64,000 nucleotides of DNA from a virus, in IMG/VR virus record IMGVR_UViG_3300023174_000058, positions 62,001 to 126,000 of that record; one strand, written 5' to 3'. Numbering within the stretch: position 1 is the stretch's first letter; the number at the start of each line of letters is the position of its first letter. The position numbers were made by a program, and so were the translations under genes. Shown in pieces: positions 23,110 through 34,200 of this stretch. Under the pieces are notes generated by a model. That model had not been told where the DNA came from and ran no database searches. It saw nothing but the letters and a program-made list of their open reading frames with translations.

Positions 23110-23519
23110 AAACGGCATTATTAGCTGGCAATTTTGATATAATTCATCCCGGCTATATTCACACATTTCGTAAAGCAAAAGAATATTGTGATTATTTTGT
23201 AGTTGCTCTACAAACAGATCCAACTATTGAACGTCCAAAAAAAATTAAACCAATACTTTCTTGGGAAGAACGTCAAAACATATTATTATCAATAAAATAC
23301 ATTGATGAAGTTATAAAATATACAACAGAAAATGACTTAATAAATATATTAAAAACTAATCGCTATGATGTTAGAATACTTGGAGATGATTATGTTGGAA
23401 AGTATGCAACTGGTCAAGAATATAGTGATGAAATAGTTTACATAGATCGAGAACACGGTTGGTCAACAACCAAATATAAACATCTTATTTGCAAAAGTTT
23501 ACACGGAGAAAATAAATGA
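23106..23519 (+). CDS. Cytidylyltransferase-family nucleotidyltransferase
   Basis: 137 residues in an ATGA overlap. LLAGNFDIIHPGYIHTF corresponds to the (F/W)D-x-xHxGH nucleotide-binding motif, here HPGY, and HGWSTTKYK to the ISTT signature of TagD-like enzymes. Members join CTP or ATP to glycerol-phosphate, heptose-phosphate or ethanolamine-phosphate. The final His of HxGH is Tyr, so activity should be checked. It closes the glycan island. Confidence 0.82.
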   Translation: MKTALLAGNFDIIHPGYIHTFRKAKEYCDYFVVALQTDPTIERPKKIKPILSWEERQNILLSIKYIDEVIKYTTENDLINILKTNRYDVRILGDDYVGKYATGQEYSDEIVYIDREHGWSTTKYKHLICKSLHGENK

Positions 23520-23698
23520 AGTTATCACAACAGGCAATGGCGTGCGTAATGATGGCACTACAAAAATCGCTTATGGAACAAAGCGATATCGTACCAGTTC
23601 TTTCCAGTTTTGAACTAGAGTTAGTTGGCGAAGAGTTAATGGTAAAAAATCCTCCAACTCAAATTAACGTTCAGCAATCTAAGTTTATGGTGGAATAA
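23516..23698 (+). CDS. Small conserved phage protein
   Basis: 60 residues in an ATGA overlap. A helix (MKLSQQAMACVMMALQKS) is followed by strands ending in VKNPPT. I recall similar short proteins in T4-like marine phages near sigma or structural genes, but cannot assign a function. Confidence 0.7.
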   Translation: MKLSQQAMACVMMALQKSLMEQSDIVPVLSSFELELVGEELMVKNPPTQINVQQSKFMVE

Positions 23699-23699
23699 G

Positions 23700-23948
23700 A
23701 TGCCATTTTACGCATACAAATGCGATACGTGCAAAAAAACATTTAAATCCTTTCATACTGCTGATGAATGTGAAACGAAATGTGTTATTTGTTCATCAGA
23801 CAAGATAAACAAACTTGTTGGCACATTACGAACAGTTGTAGAGCAAAATAACAATAGCTCTGCTAAAGAGCGCGTTGAAAAATTTATTGAAGATAGCCGA
23901 CAAACATTAAAAGAACAAATGCAAGAAGCAAGGAAAGAATACAAATGA
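23700..23948 (+). CDS. FmdB-like zinc-ribbon protein
   Basis: 82 residues. MPFYAYKCDTCKKTF with a second pair CVICSS near residue 30 matches the FmdB-type regulatory zinc ribbon (MPxYxYxCxxC). The C-terminal half is a charged helix. Its function in phages is unknown; it lies in the small-gene group before the sigma factor. Confidence 0.78.
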   Translation: MPFYAYKCDTCKKTFKSFHTADECETKCVICSSDKINKLVGTLRTVVEQNNNSSAKERVEKFIEDSRQTLKEQMQEARKEYK

Positions 23949-24355
23949 TTTATGTTATACTAACGTTATCTTTGGTCGCAAACGGGTTGCTTGTATGGTA
24001 TGTACGTAAATTACTTTCAAAATATTGGGCTGACGTTGAAGTCCGCGAAAAATTTACCGATTTATTAGATCAATACGCAGAATCCTTGCAATCAATATAT
24101 AAAATGGAAGAATTTTATGGCGAAGAAATCCTTAAAAAAGCAATCCAAGAAACGCGTTTTGTCGAAGAAGCGTGTAAAGAATACAAGAAAATCCTCGAAA
24201 CCGAAATTAACGAAAAAGATTATTTCGAAGAAGAAGGTTCTGGTCAAGAAGACACTCAAAACAAAAAAGAAAACAACACAATCCGCCTCAAAGAAGGCGA
24301 AAGTGTCTCGCAAAACGCGGCGGAATACAAAAGGGTCGTCTCGGACCCCTTCTAA
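23945..24355 (+). CDS. Small membrane-anchored coiled-coil protein
   Basis: 136 residues in an ATGA overlap. An N-terminal transmembrane segment (about 2-18, IYVILTLSLVANGLLVW) is followed by an acidic helical region and a polar tail. The last 239 bases overlap the sigma-factor gene in another frame, so the acidic tail (EEEGSGQEDTQ) and the sigma's Lys-rich start share the same DNA. Function is unknown. Confidence 0.72.
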   Translation: MIYVILTLSLVANGLLVWYVRKLLSKYWADVEVREKFTDLLDQYAESLQSIYKMEEFYGEEILKKAIQETRFVEEACKEYKKILETEINEKDYFEEEGSGQEDTQNKKENNTIRLKEGESVSQNAAEYKRVVSDPF

Positions 24356-25121
24356 GCTACCGCCAGAGCCATTACCAATTAAAGCTGCCGCTAAGATAGT
24401 AGCTAAGAAGAATGAATATTTTACAAAAATACACGAAGACGCAATTTTAAAATACGCTACAAGCACTGATAGGCATGAAAAATCAGTTCTTTATGTCACA
24501 TTAATACAGCCAGCTTTTAACGAGATGGTCGATAAGATTGTGTTTACGTATAAGTTTACTTCATTACCAAACATTGAAGATCTAAAAGAAGAATGCAAAA
24601 TATGGCTAACAACCATATTAGATAAATTTGATGTCTCTAAAGGATCAAAAGCGTTTTCGTATTTCTCAGTTATAACAAAAAACTGGTTTATCCATAAAGT
24701 TAAAAAAAATAGTAGCGGTAGAGAAGTTGGCTTAGAAGACATTTCCCAAGAATTTGAAGAAGATAACTTATTTATTCTTAATGAATATGATGAAAAACGC
24801 GAAAAAAAAGAGTTTTGGATTGCCCTATGGCAAGAAATTGACAGTTGGGATAGCGTTAATTTAAAACCAAACGAAAAAAAGGTCTACGAAGCGATAAGGA
24901 TGGTCTTAAAAGACCCTGAAAGTATTGAAATTTTTAATAAAAAAGCTATTTATTTGTACATAAGAGAAATTACTGGTCTTTCAACAAAACAAATAGTAAT
25001 GGGTTTGAAAAAATTTAAAACCAAATATATTTATTTTGTACAGAAATGGAACAGAGGTGGAGTTACGCACCTAAAGGTACAAGAAAATGGCATCGAAGAA
25101 GAAATTACAGGATTTAATTGA
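24117..25121 (+). CDS. T4 gp55-like late sigma factor
   Basis: 334 residues from ATG 24117 (GGAAG 6 bases upstream). The region 2-like core at about 123-200 contains LKEECKIWLTTILDKFDVSKG and AFSYFSVITKNWFIHKVKK, matching gp55 and sigma-70 region 2, which binds RNA polymerase and melts the -10 element. A C-terminal helical stretch (about 255-320) may act like region 4. Residues 1-90 are a Lys/Arg-rich extension encoded over the previous gene; a GTG at 24303 (residue 63) with its own AAGG site is an alternative start. It probably directs late transcription. Confidence 0.82.
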   Translation: MAKKSLKKQSKKRVLSKKRVKNTRKSSKPKLTKKIISKKKVLVKKTLKTKKKTTQSASKKAKVSRKTRRNTKGSSRTPSKLPPEPLPIKAAAKIVAKKNEYFTKIHEDAILKYATSTDRHEKSVLYVTLIQPAFNEMVDKIVFTYKFTSLPNIEDLKEECKIWLTTILDKFDVSKGSKAFSYFSVITKNWFIHKVKKNSSGREVGLEDISQEFEEDNLFILNEYDEKREKKEFWIALWQEIDSWDSVNLKPNEKKVYEAIRMVLKDPESIEIFNKKAIYLYIREITGLSTKQIVMGLKKFKTKYIYFVQKWNRGGVTHLKVQENGIEEEITGFN

Positions 25122-25383
25122 TAAAAGCATTACAAACATCGAAGATGATCGGGCGACAACCAATAAGTTGTTGACCGATCTTTTGATTTATATGGCTAAA
25201 ACTGGTGATGCCGCTCACAATACGCTTGGGCATGTTGCTGCACAATACCTAGAAACACTACAGCGTAGCAATGAGCAGCTTGTAAAAATAACAGGCATAG
25301 TACAAAAGCAAGAAAGCTCTGTTCGTGGTATGAGTGCTCAAGAAAGAGATGGTTTATTTGATATAATTAAAGAGGATAAATAA
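25087..25383 (+). CDS. Small helical protein next to the sigma factor
   Basis: 98 residues, overlapping the sigma gene by 35 bp. It is almost wholly helical (DLIDKSITNIEDDRATTNKL, then YLETLQRSNEQLVKI), suggesting a coiled coil. The position beside a gp55-like gene recalls late-transcription accessory factors such as gp33, but no sequence evidence supports that identity. Similar proteins appear in T4-like marine phages as far as I recall. Confidence 0.65.
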   Translation: MASKKKLQDLIDKSITNIEDDRATTNKLLTDLLIYMAKTGDAAHNTLGHVAAQYLETLQRSNEQLVKITGIVQKQESSVRGMSAQERDGLFDIIKEDK

Positions 25384-27321
25384 TTGTCTGTTTTTAATAT
25401 TTTCAACAAAATAAGACAAACTTCTGATTATGACGAATTAAAGCAAGTTTTATTTGATGCAAATAAAAGCATAATTGATCCAAATTCAAGAATAATTGTT
25501 GATCAAACAAATCAATCTTCATTAGCAAACTTTAGAAAATCTATAGAAAAAAATTACGAAGCTAAGGTTATCGAAAAAGATGAATACTTGGGCGTAGTTC
25601 TATTTGTGCCACCACCAGAAACAGATCCACTATCAGGCAGATTAATATATAAGGTTTACGTGGACGTTCCCGGCGTTGATATAGAGGGTATTCCACACCC
25701 AGATATATTTGCTGATGAAACCGCTGATCTTAGTTTTTTAGAACAAAAAGCATTTTACCCAGTTAGTGATTCATTGTTTTTATCAGATTATCCATCCGTT
25801 AATGATATAGTCAGAGTAAAGTTTTCAAAAAATTATTTTAATGGAATTTGTGGCAATCCAACTGACAATGTGTACCTTGGTATATCCATAAAAGGCACCT
25901 ATCTATTTCCAACAACCGATAAACAAATATCAAAACCGGCAGCTGCTTCGTTACAGCTAACTAAAGAAGTGAGAAGAGACTCGTTATTTCAAAAGAAACC
26001 ATCTAATAAACCAAGAGAAGAAGATTTATTAAGTCTTCCGTACAAAGGAGATTTTTTAATTTCAGGACTACCATCTCTTAGAATTAGACCAAATTATGGC
26101 ACATTACAAGGGCATTACGCTTTAGATATCGCCATGTCAGTTGGAACACCAATTTATTCTGTAAATGATCAAGAGGTAATAAACGTCTCAGAACAAAAAG
26201 AAGGCGCTGGAAAATTTGTAAAAACAACTAATGGCATATATAAATATTTATATTTTCATTTAAGCGAGCAAAAAGTTAAAAAAGGAGATATTTTAAAACG
26301 AGGCGATTTAATAGGCTTTTCCGGTAATACTGGCAATACCGAGGGGCCTCATTTGCATTTTGAAGTAAGAGAGATGAATGAAACAAAAGTTAATCCACTT
26401 TATTTATTAAAAGGTGAATTAAAGGTTGATGAAAAAGTAAAAAATACTTTTGGTTTAACCAGTTCTATTCTCAAAGTGCCTTTTCCTCTAGATGAAAATA
26501 TTAATTCTATTGATAAAGTTTCCGTAGATTTAAGCGAAGAGCAACCCACGCCATCAGCGGTCAATCAAAGCCGCCCAAACCAAAGTAACGCAACAAATAA
26601 AAGTAACCCAGTCAATCGACCAAAATTATTGTTAAAAGATTTTATAGTAGATAAAGCAAACGGTATAAAAACTACCGCTTATGTTGGGTCAAAATCTATA
26701 AGGGTAAGAGAAGATTTAATACCTGATTTAACATTAATAAAAGAAAAACTAAATCAATATAACATTGCTCTAACTTGCGAAGACCAAGATATTAAAATAA
26801 TAAACGATAAGTTGTCTTTACTAGGCAAAGCTGGACTAGAAATTAGATTAAATTCCAAAGCGGCTTTGTTTAGTGAAAACAATTTAGACATAGATGATTA
26901 TTTTGTAGGACCAGACTACAATCATCCAATTGGCAATGGTTATAAATTAATAGTTTATGGTAACGTTAGAAGAAACATTAAATATTTTGATGAAACCTAT
27001 GTGCCAGAGAAAAAAGTAATAGAGGTATATGATCCAAAGTCTCTTTCCCCTAATGGACCACCAAAATTAAAAAAGATCTTTAAAAGTGTTATAAATATTA
27101 CAAAAATTTTTGAGGATCAAGGATTCAAAAGCATAAATCCAAGTCAAGAATTCTTTTTATATAGCAATCTAGAAAAAAGCAACTGGAATATATTCCAAAA
27201 ACCAGCAAAAATTACTGTTGGGTATAGTTATAAAGAACTACTTTCAACCGTCTATTACAATAATGGTGAGCCAGCTTGGCAGCTACCAGATATAAAATGG
27301 GATGGTAATAAGTTTATTTAA
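25384..27321 (+). CDS. Tail/baseplate protein with M23 (LytM) peptidase domain
   Basis: 645 residues from a TTG start, supported by GAGG 8 bases upstream and an in-frame stop just before it. The M23 zinc peptidase domain (about 225-345) has His244 and Asp248 in HYALDIA and the second motif HLHF at 323-326, enough for metal binding and cleavage of peptidoglycan cross-links. Flanking regions are unknown, with a Pro/Asn-rich linker near 385-415. It should locally open the cell wall on infection, taking the role of gp5 lysozyme at the tail tip. Confidence 0.83.
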   Translation: MSVFNIFNKIRQTSDYDELKQVLFDANKSIIDPNSRIIVDQTNQSSLANFRKSIEKNYEAKVIEKDEYLGVVLFVPPPETDPLSGRLIYKVYVDVPGVDIEGIPHPDIFADETADLSFLEQKAFYPVSDSLFLSDYPSVNDIVRVKFSKNYFNGICGNPTDNVYLGISIKGTYLFPTTDKQISKPAAASLQLTKEVRRDSLFQKKPSNKPREEDLLSLPYKGDFLISGLPSLRIRPNYGTLQGHYALDIAMSVGTPIYSVNDQEVINVSEQKEGAGKFVKTTNGIYKYLYFHLSEQKVKKGDILKRGDLIGFSGNTGNTEGPHLHFEVREMNETKVNPLYLLKGELKVDEKVKNTFGLTSSILKVPFPLDENINSIDKVSVDLSEEQPTPSAVNQSRPNQSNATNKSNPVNRPKLLLKDFIVDKANGIKTTAYVGSKSIRVREDLIPDLTLIKEKLNQYNIALTCEDQDIKIINDKLSLLGKAGLEIRLNSKAALFSENNLDIDDYFVGPDYNHPIGNGYKLIVYGNVRRNIKYFDETYVPEKKVIEVYDPKSLSPNGPPKLKKIFKSVINITKIFEDQGFKSINPSQEFFLYSNLEKSNWNIFQKPAKITVGYSYKELLSTVYYNNGEPAWQLPDIKWDGNKFI

Positions 27322-27323
27322 TC

Positions 27324-28286
27324 ATGGCTGACGCATTAGTAAAAGATTCTTCAATCCCTCCAAATTTATCCGAAACAGTCTCCAAGATTGTGAGAGATGA
27401 ATTAACAAATTTTACAAACTATTCTGGTATTGCTAACAAAAATCAACTAGAAATAATAACAAACTTCCACCAAACAGACGGCGAAGTGGTTTTACGTGGG
27501 AAGACAAACTCTTTTATAGTGATTGGTCGAGATAGAACAGCTGGAATAGGAAGCGGCAAGGGAGGCTCTGGACACAACCAAGCATCCTCTATCGATCTTA
27601 TCGCTGGTCATGGCGGTACACGACCAGTTGATCAAGTTAATGGAACAAAAATCCTATCAGACAAAAACTTTTCAGCAGACTCAGCACGAATTTATATAAG
27701 CCAAAAATGCGATCTTGATAAAACGCTAGGATTGCCAAGGCAATCAGTTAAAGTTAGCGAAACAACAAAAGTAGACATTAACATCAACGACGGAAGATCA
27801 GGCATCGGCGCAAAAGCAGATTCTATATGTTTAGTTGGTAGAGAAAATATTAAGATTTGCACAATGCATCATGAGTCAAATGCTCGTGGAAAAGAAATTC
27901 ATCCGGGTGGCATTGATATTATTGCTGGTATTGATGATCTTAAAAAATCTTTAATTCCGCAGCCTATGGTTAAGGGCAATAATTTAAAAGAAATGCTTGA
28001 AAAAATACTTGTTTCGTTACAAGACTTACAAAGTTCTGTTACAAATTTTATTGATTTACAAAACTCTTTTAACAATTTAACAATTGATCACGCTCATCAG
28101 TTAATTTCAACAAGCGTTACGGATTCTCCTATACAAAAATCTCAAATGTCTTTAATAAACAAAGATTTATTAAATCAAACTACTTTTCATTTAACAAATA
28201 TGATTTCTTATCAAACACTAGCCGGAACTTATTTAACAGATGGCAAAGAAAAAAGCATCAATAGCCAATACAATAGAGTGAATTAA
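27324..28286 (+). CDS. Putative baseplate spike/hub-associated virion protein
   Basis: 320 residues. The central part is Gly-rich with short strands (IVIGRDRTAGIGSG, IDLIAGHGG, ARIYISQKCD, ICLVGRENIKI), which could form a beta-prism or spike. His-rich HPGGIDIIAG and a C-terminal helical third follow. The position between the M23 protein and the 1990-aa protein, before gp25, suits a central hub component. No direct family match. Confidence 0.6.
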   Translation: MADALVKDSSIPPNLSETVSKIVRDELTNFTNYSGIANKNQLEIITNFHQTDGEVVLRGKTNSFIVIGRDRTAGIGSGKGGSGHNQASSIDLIAGHGGTRPVDQVNGTKILSDKNFSADSARIYISQKCDLDKTLGLPRQSVKVSETTKVDININDGRSGIGAKADSICLVGRENIKICTMHHESNARGKEIHPGGIDIIAGIDDLKKSLIPQPMVKGNNLKEMLEKILVSLQDLQSSVTNFIDLQNSFNNLTIDHAHQLISTSVTDSPIQKSQMSLINKDLLNQTTFHLTNMISYQTLAGTYLTDGKEKSINSQYNRVN

Positions 28287-28287
28287 A

Positions 28288-31200
28288 ATGGATTTTTTAT
28301 ACCCAAAACTTGATAAACCAACGCATATAGTAAAAAAAGGATCTATAAACTCTATCGTTTATCCATCCAATGATTCATTTAATAATTCTATAAGTGTGCC
28401 TATTGCGGAAGATACAAAAGTTGTATTGATAAGAAATAATATAGGATTTGATTGCAAATGGGCGCAAGTAAAAATTATCGAAGGAGCAAGTCAAGAAAGA
28501 ATTCTGTACGTATTAAATTCTGAATTAATAAACACATCTTCAAAGGTCGATTATGTGCCTATCTGTACTTTTGAAAACAGTATAGATGAAGCAGTACCAG
28601 AAATAGATCCAAACATAAAAGAAGTGTTTGTGCCATATATTGATAAAAAAAATGGTTTGTTTTCTGTAAGAATTCAAACTGATTATGAAAAAGTTTTAGA
28701 TAGCTTTGTATTTGATAATTTATTGCAAGATGTTTTATTTGAAGGATTAAGTATATTATTTGCTAGCCGTGGTATTAAATCCGATAACGGTTATATTCAA
28801 CAATTATTAAATAAATTCCAGTCCATTGCATTTATAAACAATGATTTAGATTTAACAGTTAATAGAGATTGTGAGCCGTTAACGTTTACTGTTTCTACCC
28901 CGTTAAACTTTTTTAATGAACAAGAATTAACAAAACAAGAATCATTAATTGGCGAAGCAACTAAGGTAGTAGAATTTAATAATATAAACTATAACTCCTT
29001 AATTCGTAGATTAACAAGTATATTGTCTTCTATTAGGGAAGATGTAGAAAAACTTTTATATCCAAATAATTTTATTGAAAATTTTGTTATAGATTTTGAA
29101 TTGTCTGCAATTAAAGAATTTGATTTACAATTTAAAGAATATACTTCACTTCAAAACTACTCAGTAAACGATTTAAGTCTTTTTACAGATTACATGTTTG
29201 GGTTTGATGATAACTTAAACATCGCTTATATTAAATTTAAGAACGCTAACGGACAAAAAGTTCTTAATCAAGCAGAATTATCTTATTTTAAATTAAAGCC
29301 GAGCTTAAATTCAAAAAGAATATTTAATTACTTTCTAAATTTAGATCAAATGTCGGCAGACGCTGCGTCATTAGATGTAAAAGAATTTATTTTTAAATAT
29401 GTAAAATATCCAGATCCAAAAATAATAAAAGATACAATCATTATTAATGGAAAAGCTTTGCCAGAAGAAAAAGCAGAACAATTTAAAAAAGACCAAGCGT
29501 TAAGCAATGAACAATGCATTAATCTTTCTGACGTTTCTTCTATATCTAAATCCACTTTAAATATCATTAGTTATACTGATCCTCTATATCATATATTTGT
29601 TAAGAAAGATGTCGATAATTTAGAAGATTATAATACATATAAGTCTTTTATAAACGAAGGAAAAAGTGTGCAAGATGCACTAAAGTCATTAAAAGATTCT
29701 CAAAGCAAGCAAAAAAGTGAAGTGCAAAAGTTACTAGAAAAGAAAAACAAAGAAGAGCTACAAAGAAAAGCGGATGATAACATAAAAAAAGCAAAACAAG
29801 AAAGTGATGCTTTATCTTTAGAAAATTTAAAAAATCGCAAAGAGTTAGAAAATATTAATAATATTTTAAATCCAAACGAAGACGTAGAAGTTGAATCAGA
29901 ATTAAAACAAAAACTTTTAGACAAAAAATTTGAATTAGAACAAAAACAGCAAGAAATATCAGATAAATTAAAAATAGCTAAGTCTAACAATACTGAGCTT
30001 GAAAGACAAAAAAATTTAATACAATCAACACCAGCCGATAAGCTTGTTGATATTACAAACCCTGAAGAAGTTTTAGGCACTACTCAAGAGCAAATAGATG
30101 GCCTTTCGGCTGCATTTAATAAAATAAAAATCAAAGAAGAACTAAAAGAAACGCTAAACATATCAGCGCCAGTTAACTTTATGTATAGTAATGCTGCCGG
30201 TCAAATAGTGTATGACGACAGTAATAAATTATCTATTTCAACTGTTTTGTATATTTTGAATAGAATTAATGTAAATGAAGTTCTCTTTAAAAAGTTGCTT
30301 TGCACTTTAAAAGGAACAGACCCTAACTCTCCAGAAATAGCATCGATTCTTTCACAACTACCAGTTCAAATATTAAACTATTTTAATTATTTACAAGCAA
30401 ACTCTACACTTAACGGCACTGCTTATATAAGGGCATTGGAAGCCGGGGCTGTACCAGATATTAAATTGTACTGTTCGCAAAGCAATGGTTTAATCTATTT
30501 TGTTAAAGGGTTAAGACAAGTTTTAACAAACGTTGAAAAAGCAGAAGCAATAATCTTAAATATTTTGCCAAACCTTGGCAAATTACCAAAACCAACAACC
30601 AATCCATATGAAGTCTTTGTTAAAAATTTAATACAAAACTCTATACGGATTATTGCTTCTGTTCTTTTGGATGTTGTAAAAGAATTATTACAAACATCTT
30701 GCGAAGATCCAATTCTTGATTTAAACAATAATAATTTTTCTGATCCTTTTAACACACACTACCCTGCACAATCATTCGGTGGATCGTCAACAAATAGCGG
30801 TAATAATAATAACAATCCAAATATTTTAAACGATAATAGAAAAACTGTATTAGAGAATGTTTATCAAAATGAATTAGAGTTTGGTTTTGATAGAGAATAC
30901 ACTGTTGATCTAATTGGTAGACTATTAAACGATATTAATTGTATCCTAACCCCACTTGAAAGTGTTAATTTATTACGTGGTGAGCCAACAGAGCTAGTAA
31001 AAACATTAATAAAAAACATTATTAGGACAAAATATTCGGCTCCACCAAACGATCTAACTTTTCTTTTATCTGATGATGAAAAGCTAAAGCTGTTATTTAA
31101 ACAGTTAGGCTTAACTGTTGACCCCGGCTATATTGAAACTACAAACGAGATTGTTACAAACTATTTAGAACAATCTAATGTTTGTGACGAGCCTACCCTT

Positions 31201-34200
31201 AAAGCAAGAACTGATTTGCTAAAAGGAAAATTACCAAAAGAATTAGGGACACTTGATAGAAGACTTCAAACAAGAACACAGACTGCTAAAAAACTATTCG
31301 AAAGAATCAAAAATGGCGAAACAGTAATCGAGGTATCGCCACTGTGCCCCGATTTAACAAATGATGATGTTGAGGCGGCAAAAGATAAAATTTTGAATAA
31401 TTATGTTAACTTTGTAAACAGCTCATTTGCAAATATTTTAACAAATTTTACTCAAGAAGCAAAACAATTACCAGAAGTTTATAAAGATAAAAGAATACTA
31501 TTAAGAAAAGAAGGCGAAAATCCTTTTGATTCTATTGAGTACTATCTCTACAACTCAGAATTAGGTTTAAATTTAATTGGGCAAGGTGTAGGCGATAGTG
31601 TTTATATTGATCGCATAAACGAAAATACTACATCATATAGCTATAGATATGGTGTAAAAGGACTCAAAGATCAAATAAAAGACTTAGCAAAAATTTTAAT
31701 TCCAAGAAATGAAAATGTTTCGCTTACTTTCTGTCCAGAAAAAGAATTTAAATTAAGCGATGACTTTCAGACTGTTTTAGATAGTGGAAATATTTTAGTT
31801 GAATTTGCTGGCGCTTCTGGAGATTTTCAATTTGATGACAGAGGAGATGGCTCTGGAGATTTAGGTGAATATTATGATGGAAGTGATAGATCTAAGTTAC
31901 CTGATGCTGAGTATATAAAGCAAAAAGAATATATCATAACAATTTCTTTAAATAAAGACCCAGACCCTCTTGGGATTTTAGACTACGACGAAGTGTCTAT
32001 AAAATTTATCTATAATGATACCGATAATAGTTTGCTAAGAGTCCTTTCCAGCGTTAATTACGAAGAGGGCGAAATATCCAAAGATTTTATTTCTGACAAT
32101 GTATTAGACGCTATAGACGCAGTAACAGACAATGTACCAAACGATGAAATCTATTATTTAGATGAACAGCCCGCTGACATATTGCAAAACCCTTACACTA
32201 TTAAAAAAACGGTTGATGAAGAAATAAAAGCAGGAAAACTTGTAAACATAAACGACAGTGATGATATATACATCTTATCAAAATCTGTATTTGATAAGAT
32301 ACAAGACATAAGAGTAAAACAACTTTTACAAAAAATCTTTGAAGAAAAATTTAAGAAAGAAATTGAAAAAATAAATAATTTTAAAGAACTAAAAAGACAA
32401 TCAGAAAATCTTGAAAAGTTATTTGAAAGCAAAACTTTTGTTAATAAAAATGATGGTTATTTTAAAAAAGAAATCAATGCGGCTACCGGAAAATTTGATA
32501 GCATAACGAATCTTCCAGTTGTTTCTACAAAAAATTATGTCTCTTGGGAAGACATAACAATTAATAATAATTTTGAATATAAATTTGATAAATCATTTTA
32601 CGAAAATAACGCAAAATTAACTATAGATAATGTTCGTAAGCATGTTCTTAATAATAGTGTTAATTATTTTAAAACAAAATTTGATTATTCTGATTTCACT
32701 GGTAGGCTAAAGGACGGAAAGTGGGAATTTATAGATTCCAAAAAGATCGAAGAGCAAATAAATAATCCTTTATATAATATTGTTTATAATCCTCAAACAA
32801 ATACAACTGGTGAAAAATATAATCTTTATAGTTTATTGGACTTTCCAATAGACGAAAGATATAGAAAATGCAATCTCTATCCACATTATTTAAATTTACA
32901 ATATATTTTACAAAAAGCTAAACTTGTTAAACAAGGAGAGTTATGCAATTTAGAAAACTACGCAGCGGATGATATATTGAAGATCGCATTGGTTGAGTTA
33001 ACTTTTAGAACTCACGTCACTGATTTATTAGTGAAGTCAATTCCTTATCTTTCTTGCCTTTCAAAAAATAATCTATTGAATATGCATAAAAGGCAAACCT
33101 ATGTTGATGTCATAAGAGAATTTTTTATAAAAGAATTAGAAATTTTTAGTCCTCTTAATGAAGATGGAACAACTAAAGATAAATATTATAAGTATTTTTC
33201 AAAAATAACCAAAGAAGTATATCAAAAATACGCTTCTTCGACCCCACCAGAATTGAATAAGGAGTTTGTAGATAATTTTTCTATCAACGAAGAGGTTGAT
33301 TATTTTATTAAAAAAGAAATAAATAGATTTATTAAATATTCATTAGAAAAAGGAATTTTTAGTCCTAATTCTAACGAAAATGATTATTTTAATGTTGCCA
33401 AAAAGTTTGCATTTTTTGAAGGAGGAGGTTTTGGTATACAAAAACAACCAGATGATCCTTTTGGCAAATTTTTAAATGATTTATGGATTTTTGAATTTGA
33501 AAGTTATTTGGGCTATTTCATAATGTCTAACACCGTAGACGCTAACAAAAGAACCATATTTTATTCCACAAAAAGCGAATTGGCTAATATGTTTTTTGGG
33601 AATATCGGCGGCTTAACTGTCATTGATGAGGCTGATACTAACGTAGGCCAAAATTCTTTAAAATCACAAGAAGATGTAATCAAGTTTTTACAAAATCTCG
33701 CTTATAGCCCATCTCCAGCGGCTATGGTTCTACTAAAGCCAGAGTACTCTAAGTATGTTAAAAAATATTTAACATTAGTTTTGCAAACTACAAGGGATAC
33801 TCTTGCTTCCGTGGCTCAAGCAACAGATTTAAACATCTCTACTACAAGAAAAATTAGTCAAATATCTGCTTTTATAGCCACTACAACTTTTGCTTTCTTG
33901 GACGATGAATCAAAAGTAAAAGCAATTGTAGGGGATCCAACGTTAAGAGTTAAAAGGATATCAGACGGAAAAGCTCCTATTGAAGATCTTGCCGTTTCAT
34001 TAGGGTTATCAGCTTTTGGTATGTGGCCGACACTCTTAGGTTGGTCATATTTAACGGTTGATACAATACAAGAATCGATTTATCTAGCAAGTGCTCAAAA
34101 AGAAGTAGAACAATTAAGAAATTCTATAAAAACCGAGCAACCAATTGACCCATGCGCTATAACACCAAAACAGCAAGATGAAATTGCAAATAACACTAAA

